This document shows positions 1 through 12,129 of a stretch of 64,000 nt of DNA, piece after piece. Numbering within the stretch: the stretch's first letter is position 1; every line of letters starts with the position of its first letter. The position numbers were made by a program, and so were the translations under genes. This DNA is from Triglochin maritima (Eukaryota; Streptophyta; Magnoliopsida; Alismatales; Juncaginaceae). Location of the stretch: assembly GCA_963682175.1 (NCBI GenBank), contig OY821775.1, forward strand, positions 12,124,501 to 12,188,500, written 5' to 3'. The notes below the pieces were generated by a model. The model had not been told where the DNA came from, searched no databases, and saw nothing but the letters and a program-made list of their open reading frames with translations.

Positions 1-230
1 GTTCTTGTTCAGTAATTTTTGGCTCTTTGATAGCGTAATTGGTGGTGATTAGTGGAAGATTGAATTTGCAAAGTTTGATCCACGACATCAGTGATAAATT
101 TGAGGTTTAAGAATTATCGAATCTGCAATACTTACACCACTATGTACTATAGACTGGGGACCATATCTTCTGAAGTCAGGAACTTCTTTGTGTTGTTTAG
201 AGCAGTATATAACCGTATTTGTTCTTGCAG

Positions 231-3200
231 ATCCGTATCTAAACACCGATGCTGGGACCATGTCTCCATTTGAACATGGAGAGGTGTTTGTGCTGGATGA
301 TGGCGGTGAGGTAATGAAATGTTTACTATTACATTTAATGGGTATATTTTCAAATTTTCTTCTGTTAATATCTTAAAATTAACCCTTTTCTAAATATTGT
401 TCTTGTACTTACTTTGAAGGTGGATCTGGATCTTGGAAATTACGAGAGATTCTTAGATATTAAGTTGACTCGAGACAACAATATTACCACCGGGAAGATC
501 TACCAGGTATTTCTCATTTAATGTTATCCATAATCTTATGTTTTTTTGTTTTCTGATAGCGTATTAGCATGTTATCCAATATCCTATACAAAGCTCATTA
601 TTTCCGTTGTGGTCAACTAACAACAGGCTGTTATTAACAAAGAGAGGAAGGGGGATTATCTAGGAAAAACTGTTCAGGTGTGTCTTCTTTCAGAAAGCAT
701 TCTTAATCATCATATTCTACTTTGCCTTTATGTTACATGAAGCTTATTGCATGATGGTTTGTACCATGTGGTTGACTTTTTTCCAGGTTGTGCCTCACAT
801 TACAGATGCAATTCAAGAGTGGATTGAGCGTGTGGCTAATATACCTGTGGATGGCAAAGATGGCCCAGCTGATGTTTGTGTTATAGAGTTGGGTGGAACA
901 ATAGGTGAAAATTTCATAAGAAAGTTAATTCGAAGAAAGAAAGATGTTGATTGCTGTTTTCTGATAACAAAATCCTCATAATTTCTGAAGTATGTTGTGC
1001 AGAACCCAAGATATTTACTTGGCATACTGATTCTGGCATTCTTACTGCAGGAGATATTGAATCCATGCCGTTTATTGAAGCTTTAAGCCAGTTTTCATGT
1101 CGAGTTGGTAAATATTTTTCTTCTTCTTTTGGATATAATTTTTTTATTCCCGTGTCATTCTTCTCCTCAAGCTCTTTTATTTGTGTCTTGTAGGTTCTGG
1201 CAATTTTTGTTTGGTTCATGTCAGTCTTGTACCTGTCCTCAATGTTGTTGGTGAGCAGGTATGCTTGAATTTCACTCCTGAAGAAAGGGTTTCTCTACTT
1301 GCATGCTTTCTATCCTTTGCCAGCATAAAAGTTATTGTCACCAACACTAATTCTTGCAGAAAACCAAACCTACCCAGCATAGTGTACGTGGACTACGAGG
1401 GCTTGGATTGACACCAAACATTTTAGCTTGCCGAAGTGTCAAGGTTTTGCACTTGAAAAAACTGTAATTTACCAAAGTAATACCTTTCACTCTTGATTTT
1501 TTTCATATTTTTGTGGTCTTCTTTAGGCTTTGGAAGAAAATGTCAAAAACAAGCTCTCCCAATTTTGTCATGTTCCGGTAATACCGCTTATATATGATGT
1601 TTATAACATTTCACAACCTTTTCATAAGAGTTCTGAAACATCCCGACCACATAATGTGCAGGTGTCTAACATTCTCACCCTCTATGATGTCCCAAACATT
1701 TGGCACATCCCATTGCTTCTGAGAGTATGTGGCTTTCTTTGTACTTTTGTTCTGCTTCTGTTGCTATAGTTTGGAGTGTTATATTTAATTACAACATTGT
1801 AATTGATTGTTTCATAGGACCAGAAGGCTCATGAAGCAATTCTAAAAAACCTGGATCTTTGGGGGTTGGTTTAAGCAGCTTACTGGATTTTGCAATTTTT
1901 AATGTTATGTTCATCTCATGAGAGTTTAACTATTTGAATCTGAACTGTTTTTCTTTTTCACAGTGTTACTAGCATACCCAGATTGGATGAATGGACAGCT
2001 AGAACCGAGACCACTAATAGTTTACATGAACTGGTGTGTTTGTAGCATGTGCTATTTTAGTTTTAATCAGTTATTTTGTTGTGGAAATTCAGATTAAAGT
2101 TTCTTGTCATTCATTTGGCAGGTTAAAATTGCCATGGTTGGAAAGTATACTGGTCTTTCTGATGCTTATCTGTCAGTTGTGAAGGTGATGACACACTCTA
2201 AGTTTATACTTCAATGAATGCATATTCATGGTGGCCTGTGCTTCATTTTCTTTGCCATCTACTTATCTTGTGGTGCTTTATACGAAAATATTACCCATCT
2301 ACCCTCGTCTCACTATAGGTTTTATAGGAAAATATGCACCGAGCCCATAACATGCGTCACTTCATAACTGCATCCAACTGAAATTCATCATGCGGTGCTT
2401 ACACATCTTAATCAATAATTTACTGCCTGATATACTTAATAAAACTTGTATATTTGCTCTATCATTTGAGAGCTTCCACGTTTTCAATTTTTTGTTACAG
2501 AACAAAATGCCCCATTCTCTTTTTCTTTGTGGGATCTGTTAAGACCTTTTCCGAGCAAAGATCTGAACTTTAAGAATATAGGTTTTGAATGAGTATCTTA
2601 TGCAGTTTGCCTACGTCTTAAAACTCTGATGTTCAAAGTTCTTTGCTTACATCTTTATGCCAACCTAGAACTACTTTCAGTTTGTAACATTGATTTTTTT
2701 TTTTTTGCTTTGCAGGCTCTACTGCATGCTTCTGTTGCTTGTCGTAGAAAACTCGTAGTGGAATGGATTGCAGCATCTGATCTTGAAGAAACTACCCAAA
2801 AAGTGGTTTAATAGATGATATTAATTTAGATACATAATCTAGATTTGTTATGTTACATGAAGTTAAATAGCATGTTCTTTTTGCAGACACCTGATTTATA
2901 TCAAACTGCCTGGGATAAATTAAAGGTACCGACAAGGCAGTCTTAATTAATTATTGATACTATAATGTCATGCAATCCTACTGATCAATTTTTCCCCTCT
3001 AATCATGTCTGCCCTTTGCAGGGTGCAGATGGTATCCTAGTTCCTGGGGGTTTTGGTGATAGGGGGGTGCAAGGTAAAATCCTAGCAGCAAAATACGCAC
3101 GAGAAAACAATGTACCATTCCTTGGCATTTGCCTAGGAATGCAGATTGCTGTCATCGAATTTGCACGATCTGTCCTGAACCTTCGAGACACAAATAGTAC

Positions 3201-4367
3201 AGAATTTGAACGAGAAAACAAAAACCCATGTGTCATTTTCATGCCAGAGGTACCAAAATGCTGATTGCCCGACTTTTCCACTTCCTAACTTTATTTATTA
3301 GGTTACATTTTCCAGAATATAGGTTGACATATGACTCTCTGCAGGGTTCAAAAACCCATATGGGAGCTACCATGCGCCTTGGATCTAGAAGGACCTTCTT
3401 CCAGGTTCCTAGCTGCAAATCTGCAAAATTGTAAGGATAACCTTCAAGACATTTCTCATTCTCCTCTTATCAAGTGAATCTCAAACAACTCATTTACTTG
3501 TTTCGTTTTCTTTGTAGATATGGTGGTGTTAGTTATGTGGATGAAAGACATCGTCATAGATATGAGGTGCGCCAAGCTGAATTTGTTGTCATGCGTGCAA
3601 AATCAAATAGTATTCTCTTCTCTGTTATTTCTTATAATACAGTTTCTTTGTTCTACTTGCTGGTGTTGACATTTCTGGCTCTTCATCATACTATACAGGT
3701 CAATCCAGACATGATCACTAAACTGGAAGATGCTGGGCTTTCGTTTGTTGGCAAGGATGAAACTGGACAAAGAATGGAGGTAGGTGCTCTTTTGTGCTAA
3801 AGCATATATGATAAAGTTTTAGCTGTAAACTAAAGTTTTATATGAGGGAGATTCTTGTCTTTTAGATACTCATTCATTACATCTTTAAATTGATCTGGCA
3901 GATAATCGAGTTGCCCAGTCATCGCTTCTTTATAGGAGTTCAATTTCATCCTGAATTCAAATCTAGACCGGGGAAACCTTCTGCACTTTTCTTAGGTATC
4001 ATTTCATCTGAAGATCATTATCTACTATGTTGGCATATTTACATTTTCTCCATTCTTTTTCATTGCCAAAAGAAGTTTCTGTTTCTTTGACATTGAAAAA
4101 CCTCCTTCTAGTAAATGAGTTTATATGTATAAAATTATAAATAGATAATCACACTTGATACATATTTCAGGGCTCATAGCAGCTTCATGTGGATATGCCG
4201 AAGAATCTACACCAACAACCATTAATCATTTGAGCAAGAGGTTGGCCAAAAACAACTTAAGTAATGGTTCCATGAAGAAGCCACTCCATACTGGACATGC
4301 ATCAAAAGCTACCAAGGGTCTAATCAATGGCAGTTTGTACTCGACCGGAAATGGTGTTCACGCATGA
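231..4367 (+). CDS. CTP synthase, 3' twenty exons (5' end outside window)
   Basis: Makes CTP from UTP, ATP and glutamine in the cytosol, the last step of pyrimidine nucleotide synthesis. Exons read by GT-AG splicing and frame: 231-310, 420-506, 627-677, 787-904, 1051-1107, 1194-1258, 1360-1443, 1527-1577, 1662-1724, 1818-1864, 1964-2033, 2122-2184, 2716-2805, 2887-2925, 3022-3249, 3345-3430, 3518-3566, 3699-3779, 3902-3995, 4171-4367. They join in frame to about 566 residues and end in TGA. The synthetase half shows [20 protein letters not shown], then GKTVQVVPHIT and [12 protein letters not shown]. The glutaminase half shows PGGFGDRG, the nucleophile Cys in GICLGMQ (exon 15) and the His-Glu pair in [12 protein letters not shown] (exon 19). 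The first 40 or so residues with the P-loop are missing because the window begins inside an intron. No frameshift or stop is seen, so the gene looks functional. Plants have several CTP synthase paralogues; I cannot say which this is. Confidence 0.97.
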
Positions 4368-5330
4368 TATGCTGCGGTACTGTTGTTTAGTGGTATGTGC
4401 TGTTAACATAGTGTTGGTGTTGCTAATTTTTGTCCACCAGATCTCTGTACAGTCGTCGAGTAGGATAATTATGCAGCTCATGGGATTGTTGCGGTGATGG
4501 AGCTTGATTCCGGGCTTTTCAAACGGAACAGCCTGCTAGTTTCTGGTGGACTGGAGATGATTTTGGTTTTGGTTTTGTTTTATGTTTGCAGCTTCCGATG
4601 CTTGTTTGTGTTATGTTTTATTAGTCTTTGTGTGTCCTGATTCCTGTCTTTATAGAAAGGTAATCGGCAGTTACATCTGTATACTTTTGATGTTGGCTTT
4701 TGAAGAAAGAAGTGAGCATGATTTTCCCTTGAATGAAAAAAGAGGGCATGGTTCTTCCACCTGTTCTATAGTTGCTTCATGTTTGAAATTTGTAGCAAGA
4801 AATCCTTTATTCCCCATTATTTTATATGACTGGTTTGTTCCTCAAATTAATTGAGTCTATATTTGAGATAGTTTCTGGTGGACATGTTTGAAGCTAAGTA
4901 AGAGCTTCAGAACAAGTTACGTGGTTGTCCATATTGTTAAGGAAATTTATTGAAAATTTTAAAAATTATTTTCACCACAGGAAAAATTCTAGCTATAAAG
5001 GTACTTCTGCCGCATTTTTAGATTAGAAAGATGATATTATTTTGTTCAGGTATTATAATTTGTGACATTTTGTTCTCAGCTTTAAACAATGGTTTAAAAT
5101 CAGACTCGAGCGTTGAATCGGTGAAGTTCCAAATTCTGTTCAATCAGGTTTAGCAGATGCTTGACGGGGTCGACCTAATTGTGACTTCTGCGATGAATCG
5201 GGAGTTGGACCAAACTACTTGCATACAGTCAAATTGACGGTCGAACCGGTTTGATCCGGACAAAAAGAAAATTATTTAATAAACATGTAAAAATCATATT
5301 TTTGTATAAATAGATATATGCAATCTGAAT
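4368..5330. other. CTP synthase 3' UTR and intergenic repeat
   Basis: The first few hundred bases after the stop codon are T-rich and probably hold the 3' UTR, but I cannot place the poly(A) site. From about 5085 to 5270 there is a degenerate repeat with GGTTTAAAA, GGTCGAACCGG and TTTGATCCGG. It resembles a decayed half of the CAAGGTTTTAAAAACCG MITE at 58576. No coding capacity is seen. Confidence 0.4.
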
Positions 5331-5566
5331 GGCTAAACGTCGTCTGAAAATTACTTAAATTGTCTGTCTCAATTATCGTTTTGTCATTCTTTCATTTCTA
5401 CTTATATCTCTTCATTTCACTCTTCTACCACCACTCTCCCTTCATCTTCATCAAATAATCATCAAAAATAATGTCTCGAAGGTCAGGAAAATAATTAACG
5501 GATGTCTGTTGCACTCAAATATGGTAAAATATTCCATTTATTTCAAGTTTTAATTTTTTTGAGGGG

Positions 5567-5620
5567 GCGTCCGCGAACGCCCCCCATTGGTCAGCGTCTC
5601 CCGCAGATGCCCCTCCATTT
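5567..5620. repeat. Short palindrome array in left end of MULE-1
   Basis: Two GC-rich imperfect palindromes lie in otherwise AT-rich sequence: GGGGGCGTCCGCGAACGCCCCCC and AGCGTCTCCCGCAGATGCC. They correspond to the longer arrays at 19525-19675, 24262-24518 and 59289-59508. They sit in the likely first intron of the PMD gene, whose acceptor is AG at 5751-5752. Confidence 0.7.
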
Positions 5621-5752
5621 AAAAAAGTTATAAGTAATAATTAGTAAATATAATTAGTATTAATTGGTAATTTGTTAAAAATAATTAATAATTTTGTTAA
5701 TTTAGATGCTTAAACCTGTTTAACAAAAATTGATTTCTAAAATTTTATTAAG

Positions 5753-7815
5753 TCTCGGGTTACCGTGGAGGAAGACGAAAAATCGATACCCTTACGCGTT
5801 GTACATGCTTATGAAGATGATTTAGCACCTCGTCATCCACGTAGACGGGGTATTTCTGCTTCGGTTAGGAGGGAGAAGGATAGTTTACGTCGTCGTCAGA
5901 CACGTGATGTTCTTTCGACGACGAGGAGGATTCAGATGAGGTGGAGAGTGACGATGGGGGTCGGTATGGGTTGGAGTTTGAACAGTAGGAGGAGGAGAGG
6001 CAAGGGGAGTATGGTAGAGGACGGGGGCAACATGGTAGTTCTTCTTCTGCCGAGTGAGGTAATTCAGAAGGGTAGAGGTGGTAGGTTTATGACCGGTGAT
6101 TCGAGTTCGTGCACTGCAGATGCCCGAGCTCAGAAGAAGAAAAGGGTTGAGGACGATTCTTGAATCGTGACTGGTGTGATGCATGATGGTCCTTTCGATG
6201 ACAGTGTCATTCCGAGTTTCGGGGGCCACATCGCCAGACACATTTAGGAGGGCGAGGATCAGAAGGTTCTAAAGTGTCATAATCGGCACAAAGCTTGTAG
6301 TACATTGCAGGGTTGACGTTCAGTTTTGAGTGATGATATCACGAGGGCCATTATTGATAGCAGATTGAGTCACTTGCCTTACAAGATGTTTCCCTGCCTT
6401 GACATGTCGTTGATTTCCGCTTTTGTGGAGCGGTGACAGCTTGACACCAACTCTTTCCACATGCCTTTCGGAGAGATGATAATCATGTTGCATGACCTGT
6501 TCCAGATTCTACGCATTCCTGTTGAGGGTTGTGTGGTCAATGCTCAGGCATCGACGCCTGAGCTGAAGAGTTATGTAGCAGAGTTGCTCGGGGTGAGCGT
6601 CGATGGTCTTGGGAGGGATAACCCCTTTTGGAGTGGCAGTGGTGTTAGCATCCACGATGTTGACGACTTTTGCGGACGGGGACGACCATCACGGGCTGAG
6701 GATACGCAGTTGACTGCCTACCTGTTCTTACTGCTCAGATGCGTCTTGTTTATTGACAAGAGTTGTTGCAGAGTCAGACCACGCGACCTATTGGAGGCTA
6801 GGGACCCAGATATGATTGGTCAGTAGTCATTGGGGTCGGCGACATTGACATACCTGTATCGCTAGTTGGGGATAGCTAGTCGTGTTGATTGTTCTGGTAT
6901 CGTGAGTTGTCTTACGCTGCTGCAGACTTGGATATATGAGTATTTTCCTCCTTTCCTCCAGCATCAGGAACGGAAAATCATTGAGTCGGGCTATCCTCAT
7001 TCGCGTATGTAGGCTGTCTGAAGCGAGGATAAGAGCGAGAGGCGACTCCATTCCATTCGTAGACGGCTAGATCAGATGGCCGCATCACAAATATAAAACT
7101 CTATATCATTCACGTTTATTTAATTTTTATTTTTATTATTATTAACGTGTTAACGTTTAGGTGGAGTGGTTGCCCTATGGTCCTGACCATGTTGCTCATG
7201 TGTCGAGGACTTTATTAATGGGCGTTATTCGTTATCGGGATATCATGGAGCCTTATTTGCCTGATCGCGTCTTGCGTTAGTTAGGATGCGTTCAGGTGAT
7301 CTCGGTGGACATCCGGGCGCCAGAGCATGCAGTGCGGTGTGCGATTGTGACGACGTACGACGTCAGGTACAAGGTTTCGATGGCGGAATCGATTTTGCGA
7401 ACATTTCCCAGAGGAGGCCGACTTCACCTTGGCGATCTCACACGTAGCCGCAACCCCTCCACTTGTGATGCAGATTATTTGAATTGGTTTGGTAGGTACT
7501 CACATCTATCTCTCGTACGAGGTACCGCCCAGAGACTTGAGAGACCACTGGATATGACATGTGGCGATGCAGTAAGTTTTTGTAAATTATTTTTTATTTG
7601 TAATGTATATTTTGTTTTTATTGTTAATGTACACTAATTTTGATGTTATATACAGTGGATGAGGAAGGTGATCGGCTTGCGCAGTCGTTTTTGGATTATA
7701 GAGACCAAATGTCGAACGAGGAGACGAGATCTGCATCTGTAGGTTGGGATGACTTCATACAGGCGTGGGACAATCAGTTGGACATTTTCGACCACGATTG
7801 GATGATGAGTTGTAG
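5753..7815 (+). pseudogene. Plant mobile domain (PMD, MAIN-like) gene, copy 1, broken
   Basis: PMD proteins are found in plant transposons and in the host genes MAIN and MAIL1. An acidic and basic N-terminal region is followed by the PMD core and a PMD-type C-terminus. Core motifs include GGPFDDSVIPSF, LISAFVER, GEMIIMLHDL, IPVEG and a segment near 6800-6960 resembling the family's WG-YLYRQLG and W-YE-FPP-L motifs. The 3' intron runs 7572-7655 (GTAAGT to CAG) and the last exon ends in DDEL-stop near 7815. Four conserved Trp codons are stops: TGA at 6161, TAG at 6245, TGA at 6314 and TGA at 6434, all in one frame. A frameshift separates the acidic region from the upstream frame near 5900. The last of these stops is shared with MULE-2, the other three are not. 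Unlike MULE-2, this copy keeps the segment 6460-7215. Confidence 0.8.
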
Positions 7816-8162
7816 TCGGTTTGTACATTATTTACTTTATTATCTGTTGAACTCTTATTATTTGTATTTGCTTATTTGTTGTACTCTTATTAATTATTTC
7901 TGATTAACATATCTTCTCCTTATTTACTATATTTGATGCATTTTAAATTTGAAATCTGATAAAAAAATCAACAAGATAAAAAAACAACATGAACAGATTA
8001 CACATTTAAAGTACAGTATAACCAATAAATTACAAATTACAATCAATATCTATTATGTAACTAGTCCCAATATGCTCTCCTACTTTCGTACTTCACCTCC
8101 CATCCAAAAACACTCTCGTCTTGCATTTGAAACCACATGGTCGCTATAGGAGGTACTATGAA

Positions 8163-9600
8163 TCACTCAGATAATTCTAAACGAATGTAATGTCTGTAAC
8201 TCCCTAAATGAGCAATAATCAACTCTCTGCATGACTTTGTCATGGTAGATAGACTCTCCCAAGGTAGCACTGTAATACACGAGTACAACGAACCATCCGT
8301 TCCTACTGAGAAAGACATAACTGCACACTTCTGAAAATTGGCAATCGGGACCAAGTCGCACTTAATCTCCATATAGTGATCCTCGCCACAAGGTCCTCCA
8401 CCCCAATCAATTCGCTGACGAGCCTGTACCACACCGTCATAATAAACATGCTCATAAATGGGATGCGTCTCTATCTCATTAGAAATTGCATGACGAGCGT
8501 AAAACCAATTGTCTTGACCACTATGGAAAACATCGGCAACACATCGAAATCCACAGTTGCCATCAGCACGTACATCATTCCACCTCTCCAGAAATGGTAA
8601 GATGATTCCTGGAAGTTTGTCAACATATGAGAAGTTATTGACGTCAATCCGTCTGGACACTACAGAATGAAAAAATAGCAAAGTTATATATAATAACTGG
8701 AAAACATGTTTACTGAAAAATATAACAACGAAGTAATAATAATAACAACAAACATGTCGTCATACCTGATCTTGTACTCATGTTGATGGACGATCGAGAC
8801 GAACTAAAAGATCGACCACGACCCCTGCTCCGACTATTAGAAGATCGACCACGACCTCGCTTAGCATGCTCAAAGGCACTCGGTCCCGACGTGTCGACTT
8901 TCCCTTTGGTAGACATCGTACCTTAGTATTTTCTGCGAGCTCTAGATAGTTTGATTAATCGGGGTGTAACTACGCATATAAAATACGAGAGGCACTACGA
9001 ATTACTGCAGGGTCGCTCCCCGAAATCTCATCAACGAGGTTCCGAAAATGCTCGACGTCTTGTGATGACTGATCCACAAACTCTAGCATGTCGACTCATC
9101 TCCAATGACAAGTGTTTTGCAGAATGGATGATTGCTCTAAATAAATTCGTTCGCCTGACTCAATACAACCGCGGATGGTACATGCACAAGGAATCCCATG
9201 TGACATCAGAAAAGCGCACCCACAATGATATTCAGCTTGATTGCTTAAACCCTGCATTCTATTCAACTCCTTACTCAATAACGACAAGCAGTGATGCGAA
9301 ATTCGACCGTTTATATGCTGATATAAAGCATTTCTGTAGTTAGTCAAATTTTGACGTCTCAACTCTTTAAGAAAGTTTCGAATATTCGTCAGCTGCATTT
9401 CAATAGCTGCATTCACGTGGTTGAAAAGAGTGTCTAGAGTTGCAGTCGATGTAGTGATCCACTTTTTCAGAGCCTAATGAGCGTTTTCGACCCTACATTT
9501 CGTAGTGTTGCCGTAACGAAGGACTTTGTTCGTCTAATTCAACACAAATTTTTCTTTATGCACTAACCACGTGTCGTCCAGATACTCTGTACGATCCCCA
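8163..9600 (-). pseudogene. MULE transposase C-terminus fused to OTU protease domain, 5' truncated
   Basis: Read on the minus strand from about 9595: the end of the transposase (TEYLDDTWLVHKEKFVLN), the RVENAH motif containing the third catalytic acidic residue, then a stop codon where MULE-2 has Ser. A SWIM-type zinc finger follows (CGCAFLMSHGIPCACTI), then a basic RGRGRSS linker. A splice joins it to an intact OTU domain at 8163-8681. The OTU part has the catalytic Asp/Cys box DGNCGFRCVADVF and the His box HYIRLEL at its end. Transposase-OTU fusions are frequent in plant genome annotation. The OTU exon is open for about 165 residues here, but the upstream gene cannot be functional because the catalytic core is missing and a stop interrupts it. 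Confidence 0.8.
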
Positions 9601-9843
9601 TTTTCTGTTGATTTGGATCAAACCAACCTGTACGATCCGGGGTTTAATACCATTTATAGCTAAAGCTGATTACAATTTACTTCCCTGGAGTTGGTTAGTT
9701 ATAAGCATAACTAAGGTCCCATCTGGGTATCGATTTCAAAGTGATACTATTGAAAATATGATTCTAGAGTCTAGACACACTTCCATAAAATCTGATACCG
9801 GTGGAGAATCAATTTTGGATGTTTTAGGTTTGGTAAAGGATGA

Positions 9844-10420
9844 TTCTAAGACCATCCGTAACCATGACCAGGGTCAACCCGGTCACGAGCTTTCTCTCTC
9901 TTTCACATCAGTTTTCTTTCTCAACCACATCAATTTTCTCTCTCCCCAACCCACTTTCTTCTTTTTTCAACATTATTCACCTCTTAACCACAACTCATCT
10001 CTCTCAAACACGTCATCTTTTATTTCCACTAACTTTTATTATATTCCAAAATCAATTATATTTACCTTAAAAATTAATAATTCAAACAAAATAATAATAT
10101 AACTCAAATTATATTTGGAAATTAAGTAATTTTAAGTTAAATAACGTAATTAATGTAACTCAAATCTAATTTCAAAAATATTAACAATCAATCTAATTTC
10201 AAAAGTTTAAATTATTTCAGTTATTTTAAATAAATCTTAATACCCAACTATTTACAAAATAATATTCCCAAATCATTTAAACCCAATTATATACATACAA
10301 AAAATTAAAACCAAAAAAATTAAAGCAAAAAACCCCCAACCAACGGGGACACGTCGCGTGACGCTTCCCTTTCACGACATGGTCTTCGCCGGATGACCTC
10401 TTTAATGGTGGCCTAATATT
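9844..10420. mobile_element. Non-autonomous TIR DNA element, family H, copy 1
   Basis: The ends are inverted: TCTAAGACCATCCGTAACC on the left and the complement of TTAGGCCACCATTAAAG on the right. The left arm is CT-rich (TTTCTCTCTCTTTCACATC, CACCTCTTAACCACAAC). An AT-rich middle and a GC-rich right arm follow. The same organisation recurs at 32848, 47199 and 50281. No transposase is encoded. The superfamily is not certain; PIF/Harbinger is possible. Confidence 0.6.
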
Positions 10421-11089
10421 CCACAAAATGACAAAAATATCCCTAACTTTTTCATCAACCTCACAACCTCCTCTGCTCACAAGGATACTAAATTACTTTA
10501 CCATAAAAACAACCAAATAACAAGTTATCCATGGTGTTTCTTTTTTATATCAAAAATAACTACACTCGACTGATGTCATCAGTGGTAGCAAACCCAGATA
10601 AAATCCTTAAACTTCTTGTTGCCCCTCTCAACTCGAGTTGGTTAATGGGGATGTTGGACTCTAACAACTCAACAAAGGTAACGGAGAGGTTGGACCAAAG
10701 AGGAGGGCAGAGGGTGAGGAGGTGGGTGAGGTTGAAGAAGATATGAAAAAAAGGAGCAAATCTTTCAAGATGACTGGAAGACAGAAAAGGAACATTGGTA
10801 TTTTGGCAAATAAGAATAGTTAAATAAAAAAATCTCAAGGAGGTCAATGTGGACTTTTCACATCAAGAATCACCTACAGTAACGAAAATCAGTTTTTTTT
10901 AAAATTCTGAGAAAACAATGTGAGGGCGTAATTCACACTCTAGAATCAGAATTCTGGAAAATCTGTTCCTGTAATTTGGTGTTCTGGAACCAAAATCTGC
11001 TTCTACTAACAAACTTTCAAGAATCTATCGTGGGAATCAATACTCAAAAGTGAAAACGTCTCAAGGAATGTAGGGAAAATCTCAAGATT
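10421..11089. other. Intergenic, no gene seen
   Basis: This stretch has short open frames on both strands, none with a recognisable domain or consistent codon use. The sequence around 10650-10850 reads through on both strands and looks like old repeat DNA. Confidence 0.4.
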
Positions 11090-11555
11090 TACCATTTGCC
11101 ATAATGCATATGAGGACATTCAACACTTATACTGGGGTTGTGACTTCACGAGAGGCGTGTGGGAGAAGATACTAATCGTGATGGGGATACAAGAAAGTTG
11201 CAAGGCAAGAAATTGAGGCAAAGCTCGCATGGATTGGGAGTGTCAATCTCCATCCAAGTCATCTTGACTGTGCAATAGCAAGACTTGCCTACGAGGCCAC
11301 GACATATGCGATGTGGGAGGAGAGGAATTTGAGGATTATGGAGGGCAAATACCGACCGGGGGATGTAATAGCCGGCCTCATTAAAGACGTGATTCACATC
11401 AAGAGAGCAAAGTATCGCGACCTAATGAAGATCATTTGCAGTTGTATACGTTGTAGTTTAACCACCCAACTTTGAACTCTGTAATATTTTTCTAATTTAA
11501 TAGAAATTCTGGAAGCTCGACCTGTATTTTGCTTTGCAAAAAAAAATAAAAAAAT
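11090..11555 (+). pseudogene. LINE 3' end: zf-RVT-type C-terminus plus poly(A)
   Basis: The + strand encodes the tail of a non-LTR retrotransposon reverse transcriptase protein. One frame gives CHNAYEDIQHLYWGC followed by FTRGVWEKI, the usual zf-RVT layout. After a frameshift near 11210 another frame gives AYEATTYAMWEERNLRIMEG and GDVIAGLIKDVIHIKRAKYR, ending in TGA near 11475. An A-rich tail at 11538-11554 follows a short 3' UTR. The 5' truncation and A-tail are typical of LINE insertions. The following LTR retrotransposon begins only about 40 bp after the tail. Confidence 0.75.
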
Positions 11556-11595
11556 ACTCAAAACTCTTTTTGCACGTATAATATCTAAAGCCATG

Positions 11596-12094
11596 TGAAA
11601 CACCCCAAGCAGAAGAGAAGCAAGTTTATACTTTGCTTCTCAAAAGTCGGCATCTAGAAGTCAAAGAGGCAAGATATTTATCTGTCCCAAAGAGTAGGTA
11701 ACCAAATGTGTTTTGTAGGCTAAGAGATATCTTTGGATGCAAAATATCTCAGACACATGTAGGGTTGTATGTAAAGGAAGAAGCCAAGTTCCTTTTGTAC
11801 TCGAGTGAGGCCTCTCCTATATAAAGGGGTCTCCTCTCCTTCGTTAAGACAGAATGCATGTAGGTGTAATCTAAGTGCAAGTGTTGTAATCACACCTTTG
11901 TGAATAAGATAATCGCATATTGTGCAAATCTTCTCAAGTGTCCCTTTTGTGTATGCTTGTGTATGTGGATGTGTTCTACTTAAGCAATCTAGCCAAGTTG
12001 GGTGAGAGGGAAGAGACTGTCAAACCCGAGCAACTCAAGGGAGTTAGTGTGTTTGGGCCGCACGATTCCTACAAAGAAGTGTAGGTGCGTGACA
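11596..12094 (+). repeat. 5' LTR of the protease-only element
   Basis: The promoter TATA box TATATAAAG lies at 11818-11826. The repeat ends in GTGACA two bases before the primer-binding site. Confidence 0.9.
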
Positions 12095-12129
12095 CGTGGT
12101 ATCAGAGCCTTATCAGAGTGAAATGCACT

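Larger units (their letters stand above)
5331..9600. mobile_element. Mutator-like element, copy 1 (MULE-1), right end lost
   Basis: The left terminal repeat begins near 5333 (CTAAACGTCG, then ACTTAAAT-type sequence). It is the inverted counterpart of the right end of MULE-2 at 24640-24726. Inside are a PMD pseudogene on + and a transposase-OTU pseudogene on -, facing each other. The transposase stops matching its MULE-2 counterpart near 9595, so the catalytic core and the right terminal repeat are gone. ATGTCTCG at 5471 resembles the first exon of the transposase in MULE-2, which suggests long terminal repeats that include a start codon. Confidence 0.75.

Noticed and set aside
9608..10102. 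164-codon + frame
   Set aside because: It spans MULE-1 flank and the left arm of a family-H element. Its Ser/Leu/Asn-rich end is the CT-rich repeat read as protein.
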